Positions 15,885 through 23,763 of a stretch of DNA of 39,941 bases are shown piece by piece. How positions within the stretch are numbered: the first letter of the stretch is position 1; each line of letters begins with the position of its first letter. The DNA lies in IMG/VR virus record IMGVR_UViG_3300047463_000070, positions 1-39,941 of that record. One strand, written 5' to 3'. Source of the stretch: a virus. The notes beneath the pieces were generated by a model. That model ran no database searches, was not told the origin of the DNA, and worked only from the letters and a program-made list of their open reading frames with translations. The position numbers and the translations under genes were made by a program.

Positions 15885-18361
15885 GCGGGCATAACTCTAG
15901 CGTCGTTGACGCGCTTTGGCTGTGTTGTTTTGCCAGTTCTGTCTTGTCTGACACGCGCCATCATTTCTTTTAGCTTTCTCACACCTTGATCGGTGGAGCC
16001 ATCGCCAAGCCCAGAAACAACATCGCCGGGAACAACAAACTCACCATCAGCAAGTCTCACTTGCTGTTTGCCTTCAATGGTGCCGGGAACCAAATCATCT
16101 AAAGCACCACCAGCACCTGTGATCCGACCGCCATTGATCTTGTCTTTCAGAACAGAAAGAGCGCCAGTTCCAAACATATCAGTGAAGCGGCGGATAGCCT
16201 CTTGCGGGCGCGGATGCTCACCAAGTAAAGCCGCAGTCGCTTCATCAATGAGGTTTTTAGTCATTCCTCTATCTTTAGAAGCTAATCCGCCTTTTGCCAT
16301 TCCTAATGGATTAGAAGAGGCGCCAGTTCCTTGAATGCTCACTCCCGGTGAGAATGGAGACAAACCGCGAATACCGGGTGTTGTTGTTGGAAAACCAGTA
16401 TTGGCGCTGTTTGTTGTTGGATTGGCAGGCAAATTAATGTTCTGTAAATTATCGTTCCTTCCACTCAACATAGACTGATTAGTGGGAGAGGTTGAAGAAG
16501 ATGATGCGTTGAGTTGGTTGCTATCAAAACCAATCAACGGATTTTGCTGCACTTGAGCGGCGGGTGTTTGATTAACAACAGGAGAAGCAACATTAAAGTT
16601 GCTGCCCAATGTGTTAATTCCAGTAGGTTGAACAGCACCACCATAAGCCATCCGAGTTATACGTCCACCACGAGAATATTGTCCAGCGTCCGCGCCTTGT
16701 CCGCCGGTTTCACCGGCTCCTGCGTCGCTAGTATCTCCTGTGGTATCTCCGGCAGCCGCAGCAGCGGCAGCACCAGCCAAGCCACCTAAATCGACTCCCA
16801 TACCCCCCAAATCGACACCTACATTGCCAACTACATCGGGGGAAGAACTATTCATATCACTAGAAGAGTTTGTGGCGCCTAAAGCATTTAATCCTTGTCC
16901 TAATGCACTAACTGCAAGTCCAGGGAGGCCAAGTGCCATTGAACCAAGACCGGCAATCGCTTGTCCAACACTGATACCTTGTCCATTGGCAATATCATTT
17001 GCCATTCCTAACAACCCAAACCCGCCCGGTTGCGCTGCCGTTCCAGGCGAAGTAGGATCGCCAACAGAATTATCTCCAAATCCATATGACCACATATTAT
17101 TGGAAGGAGATAGAGGCTGATTTAATTGACCAGAAAGATCGGCTACTGGAGGATTAATTTGAAGGTTGTTCCCAAAACCGGCACTCAACTCTCCTGTAGG
17201 AGTAATTTGAGGAGAGTTCCCAAAGCCGTAATTCCACTCTCCTTGTTTTGCAGGATTATATCCAATAGGCATTGGAGTTAAATTATACGAAGTTCCGCTA
17301 TTAGCCATTGGAGTCAAATTATACAAATTCCCACCATTAGCCATTTGATACAAATTAGGAACACCATTACCCATAGCCGTTACCATCGGATTATACAAAT
17401 CAGAATTATACAAATCAGGGATAACGCCACCATTAGCCATTTTAACAGGACCGCCTTTAGCGAAATTAGTCGGTCCAGCTACAAAAGGCAGAGCATATGG
17501 ATTGGGAGGGGGGAACCCATAAACAAACTCACCTTCTTTGGCTGGATTATAGCCTTCTGGCATAGTGTTTAAATCCAACGGCGGAGTGGGCGTGCCAAAA
17601 CCTTCACGTAATGTATATTTCTTTTTCTCAGGCGCTTCTGGAGGAGGTTGATAAGCGCCAACACCAAGCAATCCCGCTCCAGTGGCGGCTGCTTTCCATG
17701 GACTTTCCTTAATTGCTCCCCAAAGTCCTTCACCAAATTCTTTTGGATTATTAAAGGCAGATTGAACTTTATCCATAATAGGAATATCTTTTATATCAGG
17801 AATTGAACCTAAAGAATTTGTTGCAAAACCCTGATTCAATGCAATAGGATTCAAACCTTCAGATGCCATAGCTGCTTGCGCCATATCTCCAGCAGGAATT
17901 GCTGAAGCCGCTCCACTAGATATTGCAGATGATGCCGCCGCTGAATCAGCGGCGGCTTGCAATGCTGGTTGAGCAGCAGCTTGAGCAGCATCAAGACCGC
18001 CTTTAAGCAATTCACCACCAGCATATGAAGAAACACCAGAAATAACACCACTCAATAATGAATCAGTTAAACTTCCACCCTGAATGGCTGTTTTTCCTGC
18101 GCCGGTAGCGCCTGCGGCTGCTGCACCAATAAGAGGATTTCCTGTTACTGTTCCAGCAACAATACCTGCAATAGCAGGAATGAAATCCAAAAAGCTAAAC
18201 GCTTCCGGCAATCCAGTGTCAGGATTGATAGTAATATGACGACCAGTAGCAGCGCCTAAAGAAGCTAATCCACGAACTTCACGCGGGTTCATGTGAACCA
18301 GCGTGGTATCGCCATACCTACCATGAGAAGCCAACTGTTGAGCTAATGCGGGAAGCGTCAT
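15881..18361 (-). CDS. Large Gly/Ala/Asn-rich internal virion protein
   Basis: This 826-residue protein starts with HGRYGDTTLVHMNPREVRGL and INPDTGLPEAFSFLDF, a signature I know from podoviral virion genes. A hydrophobic Gly/Ala segment follows (about 60-110). The middle is low-complexity, with repeated MANGG, LYNLTPMANSG and GYNPAKxGExxYGF units (about 265-400). The end carries QVRLADGEFVVPGDVVSGLG and GSTDQGVRKLKEMMARVRQ, which looks folded and conserved. GG-x-V-x-K-M-A-x-G-G-like motifs occur several times (AKGGPVKMANGG, SRGGRITRMAYGG). It is likely a DNA-ejection or tail-lumen component; a tape-measure role is an alternative. Confidence 0.7.
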   Translation of the reverse strand: MTLPALAQQLASHGRYGDTTLVHMNPREVRGLASLGAATGRHITINPDTGLPEAFSFLDFIPAIAGIVAGTVTGNPLIGAAAAGATGAGKTAIQGGSLTDSLLSGVISGVSSYAGGELLKGGLDAAQAAAQPALQAAADSAAASSAISSGAASAIPAGDMAQAAMASEGLNPIALNQGFATNSLGSIPDIKDIPIMDKVQSAFNNPKEFGEGLWGAIKESPWKAAATGAGLLGVGAYQPPPEAPEKKKYTLREGFGTPTPPLDLNTMPEGYNPAKEGEFVYGFPPPNPYALPFVAGPTNFAKGGPVKMANGGVIPDLYNSDLYNPMVTAMGNGVPNLYQMANGGNLYNLTPMANSGTSYNLTPMPIGYNPAKQGEWNYGFGNSPQITPTGELSAGFGNNLQINPPVADLSGQLNQPLSPSNNMWSYGFGDNSVGDPTSPGTAAQPGGFGLLGMANDIANGQGISVGQAIAGLGSMALGLPGLAVSALGQGLNALGATNSSSDMNSSSPDVVGNVGVDLGGMGVDLGGLAGAAAAAAAGDTTGDTSDAGAGETGGQGADAGQYSRGGRITRMAYGGAVQPTGINTLGSNFNVASPVVNQTPAAQVQQNPLIGFDSNQLNASSSSTSPTNQSMLSGRNDNLQNINLPANPTTNSANTGFPTTTPGIRGLSPFSPGVSIQGTGASSNPLGMAKGGLASKDRGMTKNLIDEATAALLGEHPRPQEAIRRFTDMFGTGALSVLKDKINGGRITGAGGALDDLVPGTIEGKQQVRLADGEFVVPGDVVSGLGDGSTDQGVRKLKEMMARVRQDRTGKTTQPKRVNDARVMPA

Positions 18362-18371
18362 GGTGGTTTCC

Positions 18372-18959
18372 TTACAGTCTCGCTTCTTGAACCACTGTTA
18401 ATATCACAGATGGAATTGCTGGAACAGGAGAAGATGCAGCCTCAGTAAGAAGCTGGACATCTGTTGAATCAGAAGCCCACATCAACTGTGCGTAATCGGC
18501 TCTATTAAAATTTTCTACAAAATTCCAAGCGGGAACCAGAAATGGAGTTGATCCTTCAACATGCACTTTAGTTGCAGACCAATCAATATCTATTCCATTC
18601 TTTCTTAGCCAAATCCAAACGTATGCTCTCGGAGCAGTTGTTTTTGTTATTTGTGCAGAAAATTGTATATTATATACACCAGCATTAGAAAATGTAATTT
18701 TTGATCCATCAACAATATCTAATCCTTTTGCTAAAACAGTTGTGTCAATTGTGATTGGGTATGCAGTATTTGCTGAGGATATTGTTTGTGTTGTTGTATC
18801 ATAAAAAGAACCAAAATATCCAGTTGGTGTATATGTAAATACTGTATCAAATTCATTTTGAATATTGCGAAAATTGCCTTCAATAACTCTAATGAGTTGA
18901 TTGGCCCAATAGTCGTTGTATACTGAAAGTGGATTTGGAAGTCTATTGTTTAATATCAT
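18372..18959 (-). CDS. Jelly-roll (C1q/TNF-like) virion surface protein
   Basis: This 195-residue protein has a short helical N-terminus followed by a beta-sandwich pattern: GYFGSFYDTTTQTISSANTA, ITFSNAGVYNIQFSAQI, YVWIWLRKNGIDI, WNFVENFNRADYAQLMWASD and a final IPSVILTVVQEARL. This order is that of C1q/TNF-like domains, which trimerise and occur in phage fibres and capsid decorations. It overlaps the nozzle-like gene by four bases, so it may decorate the tail. No enzymatic residues are evident. Confidence 0.7.
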   Translation of the reverse strand: MILNNRLPNPLSVYNDYWANQLIRVIEGNFRNIQNEFDTVFTYTPTGYFGSFYDTTTQTISSANTAYPITIDTTVLAKGLDIVDGSKITFSNAGVYNIQFSAQITKTTAPRAYVWIWLRKNGIDIDWSATKVHVEGSTPFLVPAWNFVENFNRADYAQLMWASDSTDVQLLTEAASSPVPAIPSVILTVVQEARL

Positions 18960-20818
18960 CGTCTGCCATCCGAACGAACGTCAATACGAGGAATGCCTAA
19001 TCGCCAAGTAACACCAGCTTGATTGCTTTCAGTCCTAAAAGTTATTTCTCTGCCTCTTAATCTAAAATATGTTTGGTTGGTAAATTGCTCAATAGGAACT
19101 GTCGCTGTTTGAGTTATAGACTTGCTTGATGTCTGATTGAAGTTAGAACCGGCAAATTCCTGTGCTTTTAAAATCATATTCAAGGAAGGATTATCGGCAG
19201 AGCTATTTTTGAATGTGACATCAGGGATCATGCGCCAAGCAAAAGCAAAATTGTCACCTTGTCCAATCTCAATGATGCCGCTCTCAATATAAGCATCTAT
19301 GCCTGATGGCGGGTTTGTTGATCCATCATCTAAACCATACTCATGAAAATAGATGTATCCATCAGTCGCGGCTGCGCGCGGGTAATCTTCAATGCCACTA
19401 TCAATCCAGCAGGTGCGAGATAAAGTTCCATAATACCAAACTTGCTCAAGATAATTATAAACAACAAATCTGTCATTTTCTTCTGAATTTAATGAAGGAT
19501 AGAACCACCAAACTTCATTAAATGACATATTGGAGCCAGCGTAGATTTTCTCAGCCTGCCCCCAATTTAAATTATTAAAAACATAATCTTTTACAGAACA
19601 TGGAATTGGAAGAATGCGCCCGTTATATTGGAAGAAGCCATTATTCCCCATCCAATAAACAGAATCATTTGATGAAACAACAGCATTTGGTCCTGCTATT
19701 GTTGTCAAACCAGTTCTTTGAATACCATATTGAAGGGCGCCTCCAATATATTGAAATTGATGAAGCGCAGCGTCAGACCAAACAAGAATTTCTGTTTTTG
19801 TTTCAATGGCTGTAATAAATTCTGAACCTGTTGGTATTCTTAATCCACCAGCACTATTTGTTTCTAATGGCGTCCATATTTCAGGATTACTTGTATCAGA
19901 CCACCGAATTAACAAACGATCTTGTTCGCCTGTAACATAATCAGTGCAACCAAAAGCCAAAATCTTTTCATCTGCTGTTGTAATCACCTGTCTAGCAATG
20001 TCCGGCACATCTACAGCGCCAACCAAATCAGATAATGCAATAGCTCTAGTTGAGGCGCCCAAAGAATGTTGCCAGTAGTATATTCCGCTATCTCTTGCAT
20101 TAATAACTAAGTCTTGCCCGTATGTATCATTGCTCCATAATCTCAAAGAGTTTGAAGCTAATGAAACTGTAGCTGCTTCTCCCCATCCAATATCAGGACT
20201 AGATATATATGCGCCACCATAAGGACCGGCGCCCCAACCATTACCATACACAACGGTGTCTGGCCCTGTATTGATTTGATAAGCGGTAGTTACAGAACCA
20301 CCACCGGGACCAGCAGTTGATGTCGCAGGAGAAGAGTGTGTTATTGTATAATTATCGCCATCAATCACTGTTTGAATTTGATATTCGCCATTAATTGTAA
20401 TTCCACCAACAGGAGAAGCTCCAGAAAAGGTTACAAAATCCCCAGCAAATGCTCCATGAGAAACATCATAAACATTAACTGTTGTTAATGTGTCTGTTGT
20501 TGAAAAAGGGTCAGTCAATACAACAGTTGATCTAATTGGCGTGATGTCGTTTAATGATCCTCCTGTATCAATATAATATTTTAAATTTGTTCCTATTCCT
20601 AAGTAGTAGTTTGCTTCTAGGTCTGTCCACGCAATCATTGCTCGCGCGGTGCCTGAAAACACATTGACGTTGTATTGCGCCCAACCGCCAATCTTTTCAG
20701 GAAAACCTTGCCTAAACCTTACCTTATCAACATCATTCCATGTGAAAGAACCAACAGAAGAATAGCGCGTGCTATCCCTTTGAATGCCTGGAGCAATTTT
20801 TAATTTCAATAATGGCAT
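18956..20818 (-). CDS. Tail nozzle/tubular-like structural protein
   Basis: This 620-residue, beta-rich protein starts with KLKIAPGIQRDSTRY, WNDVDKVRFRQGFPEKIGGW, the start motif of a large phage structural family. Repeated strand-turn blocks follow (TSNPEIWTPL, EILVWSDAALHQFQYIGG, VSSNDSVYWMGNNGFFQYNG), as in a beta-propeller; this suits the T7 gp12-like nozzle at the end of a short tail. I infer it by length (about 600 residues), fold pattern and operon position between fibre and ejection genes. A P22-like tail stabilisation protein is the alternative. Confidence 0.65.
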   Translation of the reverse strand: MPLLKLKIAPGIQRDSTRYSSVGSFTWNDVDKVRFRQGFPEKIGGWAQYNVNVFSGTARAMIAWTDLEANYYLGIGTNLKYYIDTGGSLNDITPIRSTVVLTDPFSTTDTLTTVNVYDVSHGAFAGDFVTFSGASPVGGITINGEYQIQTVIDGDNYTITHSSPATSTAGPGGGSVTTAYQINTGPDTVVYGNGWGAGPYGGAYISSPDIGWGEAATVSLASNSLRLWSNDTYGQDLVINARDSGIYYWQHSLGASTRAIALSDLVGAVDVPDIARQVITTADEKILAFGCTDYVTGEQDRLLIRWSDTSNPEIWTPLETNSAGGLRIPTGSEFITAIETKTEILVWSDAALHQFQYIGGALQYGIQRTGLTTIAGPNAVVSSNDSVYWMGNNGFFQYNGRILPIPCSVKDYVFNNLNWGQAEKIYAGSNMSFNEVWWFYPSLNSEENDRFVVYNYLEQVWYYGTLSRTCWIDSGIEDYPRAAATDGYIYFHEYGLDDGSTNPPSGIDAYIESGIIEIGQGDNFAFAWRMIPDVTFKNSSADNPSLNMILKAQEFAGSNFNQTSSKSITQTATVPIEQFTNQTYFRLRGREITFRTESNQAGVTWRLGIPRIDVRSDGRR

Positions 20819-20829
20819 ATATTACTCCA

Positions 20830-21093
20830 TCACTTAGTAATATTCACCAACCGCGAACCGGCTTCCAGTGCGATGAAGCCATGCTCTTGCAGAGGCTTCC
20901 AGTCAAGAACGTCGCCTGTTTTCGCAGTAATTTCCCAGGTCCCGCCAAACACGCAAAAGCTGCCGCGCGATACGATAGAAATGTGTGTGTTACTGTCGTC
21001 GTGTTGGTGAGACGGTAGCTCGTCTCCGACTTCTGAAAAGTCGTAGATGTTCGCAACCAACGAACCAAACTGACGGGTTTTGCACTCCATCAT
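20830..21093 (-). CDS. Small cupin-fold protein
   Basis: This 87-residue protein has the two short cupin motifs: P-S-H-Q-H-D with T-H-I-S (about 28-38) and G-D-V-L-D-W ... E-H-G-F near residues 59-72, with strands VSRGSFCVFGGTWEI between. Two tandem ATGs (21093, 21090) follow the stop of the (Pro-Glu)n gene with overlap. Cupins bind a metal through His/Glu and have many roles; a stand-alone one in a tail cluster is uncommon. A structural use of the barrel as a fibre cap is as likely as catalysis. The base composition is more GC-rich than the neighbours. Confidence 0.7.
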   Translation of the reverse strand: MMECKTRQFGSLVANIYDFSEVGDELPSHQHDDSNTHISIVSRGSFCVFGGTWEITAKTGDVLDWKPLQEHGFIALEAGSRLVNITK

Positions 21094-21320
21094 TCAACCA
21101 CCGGAGGCTCATGAACGGGTTCCGGTTCCGGTTCCGGTTCCGGCGGAATAATCCATGCTTGCGCGGCAGGATCGTATTCAACGCCTATTCCACCAATATC
21201 AGTGTCACCCAGTTCAACCAGATATGTTTCCGCAGGCGGCAACCAATTCGATACGCCATCCCACGCAACGACATTCACGCAAACATTGGTGGTGTTGTTA
21301 ATTACCGCGTAGCTGCTCAC
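21090..21320 (-). CDS. Small protein with C-terminal (Pro-Glu)n tract
   Basis: The start is taken as GTG21320 because AGGAG lies seven bases upstream; an ATG at 21341 would sit inside the fibre gene. The 76-residue product has a compact N-terminal part (SSYAVINNTTNVCVNVVAWD, LPPAETYLVELGD, AWIIPPEPE) and ends in PEPEPEPEPVHEPPVVE. Similar short proteins follow tail fibre genes in other phages and may be fibre assembly or cap proteins. The Pro-Glu tract is a stiff extended spacer, encoded by a 6-bp repeat. Function is unknown. Confidence 0.65.
   Translation of the reverse strand: MSSYAVINNTTNVCVNVVAWDGVSNWLPPAETYLVELGDTDIGGIGVEYDPAAQAWIIPPEPEPEPEPVHEPPVVE
21118..21143. repeat. Hexanucleotide tandem repeat GGTTCC, 4.3 copies
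   Basis: Four perfect GGTTCC units (21118-21141) plus GG encode the alternating Pro-Glu tract of the overlapping gene. Gain or loss of one unit changes the protein by two residues without a frameshift, so length variation would be tolerated. Confidence 0.9.
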
Positions 21321-21330
21321 TGTTTTACTC

Positions 21331-23727
21331 CTACGCCGCAAACACTGTGATAATTACTTTGCCGTCTCCACCGGCCCCAGACGTTGAAGTGCCGCCACCG
21401 CCACCGCCACCGGGCTGAGAACCGGCAGTTCCTGTTGTTCCACAATTCCCGCCGTTGCCGCCATAAGTTGATGCACCACCGGTTCCTGTTGATGTGTTCC
21501 CACCACCGCCTCCTGCGCCACCCCAAATAGAAGGAACGCCAGTCAAATATCCAGTTCCGCTTCCTCCGCTAAAGCTATATCCACCTGCCCCACCATGCCA
21601 TAGCGCGGCTGATGGGTTAGTTACATAATAGGTTGGGGTACATCCACCATTAGTAGTGGCTTTTGCTGGAGAGCCTTCATATATAAATCCAATATATTGT
21701 GGAGTCGATCCTCCTAGGCTCGATCCGTTTATACTCGTTAACCTTAGAGGCGACCCAGGAGCGTTTCCAGACGCGGCGCTTCCCGGTCCACCACCAGCAG
21801 CGCCTCCCGATTGGCCACCAGCACCGCCATAAGATGTGACCAACGATCCAACAGTGGTGTTCCCGCCATTCGAGCCGTTTGTGTTCCCGCCCGATCCAGA
21901 TTTTGCGGCGCCACCAGCGCCAATAGTGATAGTCTCTGTTGACGCAAAATCTGAAAGGGCCAACCAAACCTCGTTATACCCGCCGCCGCCACCGCCAGCA
22001 GTACTTGAAGCAGTAGAATTTCTGGACCCGCTTCCTCCAGCACCCCAAGCCTGCACAAACACACGCGATCCAGCAGCGTAGCCGCTAGGCTTTGTCCATG
22101 TGCCGTTGGCAGTAAATGTTTGCACGTCAACCCCGCCGGAACTCACTGTATTCAGCGTGCCGCCACTTAGCGTCAGACCGCTGCCAACGATGATTTCTTC
22201 AGCCGCGCCAGTTCCGCCGCTAGTGCGACCAAGTAGGCGGGAGGTGGACATTGTGTAGCCATTAGCTGTGTAGGCACCAGATGTGCTTACGGTAACGCTA
22301 CCGGCTCCATTCGATACGCCAATACCAGTTCCAGCCGTTAAAGCGGCGGCGGTATAAGTAGAACCATTGCCAATCGGAATAAATCCATTGCTTGGCGTTG
22401 TTGTAATACCAGTTCCGCCATTCCCAACCGGAAGAGTCCCAGTAACACCAGACGTTAATGAGACATTTGTAATTGTATTTGTTGAACCACTAATTGTTTT
22501 ATTAGTTAATGTAACTGTTCCAGAGCCAGTTATAAATCCACTTGTTGTATTGGTTGTTTGCCCTAAAGCTGATGTAACGCCAGTTCCTGTTGTAATTGTT
22601 GAAGGCGCAACACCAGCGCCGCCACCAACTACAAGAGAATTTGCTGCTAATTCCGAAGAAGAAGCCCACCCACTAGCAGAACTAAAATATGGGATACCAC
22701 CAGATGTTCCAGCAACAGTCAAAGCAAGAGTGCCGCTGCTTGTGATTGGGCTTCCAGATACAGAAATCAGGCCGCCAGTAAATGTCTGAGCAACGCTGCT
22801 AACTGTTCCACTACTTGTAGCATTAATAGTGATAGTTCCAGAACCATTTGTAATACTGACGTTTGTTCCGGCTGTTAATGTGGCTTTAGAATAGCCACTT
22901 CCATTACCAATTAGAACTTCGCCATTTGACGGCAACGCGGTAACGCCAGTTCCGCCGTTTGCATAACCAAGCGTTCCAGCAAGCGTAATTGTTCCAGATG
23001 AGGTAATTGGACCGCCGGATGTAGTCAGCCCTGTTGTGCCACCGGACAAAGCTACTGAAGTGACAGAGCCAACGTCGCCCCAAGTTGGAGGAGAAGAAGG
23101 CCCGTCGCTTTTTAAAGCCTGACCAGATGTTCCATATGTGGCGCCACCAATACCTAACTGACCAGCAGAGCCAATATAAAATCTAGCTGCGCTATTGGTT
23201 GATAAGCCAAGAGTATTAGCAGACGGAAGATATAAACCGTTTGTTGGCGCGGTCGAAGACGAAGGTGTAACTGATCCAGCAATTAAGCTATAGCTAGTTA
23301 CATCAAAAAACGGAGTTACTTGATAAACATTATTAGAGCCATCACAAAAAACAAAGCAGCCGTAATTCTTTGGAATATCTACATAAACAGAAGGACTTGT
23401 GCTTGTGCCAATCCGAATATTCTGAGTGCCAGTAGAAGCATTCCAGAAATAATAAGATTTTTCTGCATTAGGAATAACTACAGTTCTTGTAGCTGTTAAT
23501 GTTACAAAACTTGTAATTTTAATATTGGCATTTCTTGATTCATCTGTTGCACCGTTTGCGACGGTAAGCGTGTAGTTTGCATCAAGAATTTCAACATTAA
23601 TGTATCCAGTAATAGACTCCTCTAAAAGAGTTCCAAGATTTGTATTTGTAATATTGCCCCAATTACCGGCCTGCTCACCCGTAGCAATTAATGACAAACG
23701 AAGTGATGGAGAGTATGTTGTGGGCAT
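21331..23727 (-). CDS. Tail fibre protein with Gly-rich C-terminal adhesin region
   Basis: This 798-residue protein begins TTYSPSLRLSLIATGEQAGNWG and NTNLGTLLEESI, the N-terminal signature of a widespread tail fibre family that attaches to the tail. The centre has repeated GGTTGLTTSGGPITSSGTIT-like beta elements and GNGGTGITTTPSNG units, typical of trimeric shaft. The last 250 residues are dominated by Gly/Ser/Asn loops (AAGGGPGSAASG, GGAGGGGGNTSTG), as in polyglycine adhesin tips. That tip is probably the host-recognition end and the most variable part. The small (Pro-Glu)n and cupin genes follow and may serve it. Confidence 0.85.
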   Translation of the reverse strand: MPTTYSPSLRLSLIATGEQAGNWGNITNTNLGTLLEESITGYINVEILDANYTLTVANGATDESRNANIKITSFVTLTATRTVVIPNAEKSYYFWNASTGTQNIRIGTSTSPSVYVDIPKNYGCFVFCDGSNNVYQVTPFFDVTSYSLIAGSVTPSSSTAPTNGLYLPSANTLGLSTNSAARFYIGSAGQLGIGGATYGTSGQALKSDGPSSPPTWGDVGSVTSVALSGGTTGLTTSGGPITSSGTITLAGTLGYANGGTGVTALPSNGEVLIGNGSGYSKATLTAGTNVSITNGSGTITINATSSGTVSSVAQTFTGGLISVSGSPITSSGTLALTVAGTSGGIPYFSSASGWASSSELAANSLVVGGGAGVAPSTITTGTGVTSALGQTTNTTSGFITGSGTVTLTNKTISGSTNTITNVSLTSGVTGTLPVGNGGTGITTTPSNGFIPIGNGSTYTAAALTAGTGIGVSNGAGSVTVSTSGAYTANGYTMSTSRLLGRTSGGTGAAEEIIVGSGLTLSGGTLNTVSSGGVDVQTFTANGTWTKPSGYAAGSRVFVQAWGAGGSGSRNSTASSTAGGGGGGYNEVWLALSDFASTETITIGAGGAAKSGSGGNTNGSNGGNTTVGSLVTSYGGAGGQSGGAAGGGPGSAASGNAPGSPLRLTSINGSSLGGSTPQYIGFIYEGSPAKATTNGGCTPTYYVTNPSAALWHGGAGGYSFSGGSGTGYLTGVPSIWGGAGGGGGNTSTGTGGASTYGGNGGNCGTTGTAGSQPGGGGGGGTSTSGAGGDGKVIITVFAA

Positions 23728-23763
23728 GTCTACCTCTATTCACCAGTCTTTAAATAACACATT

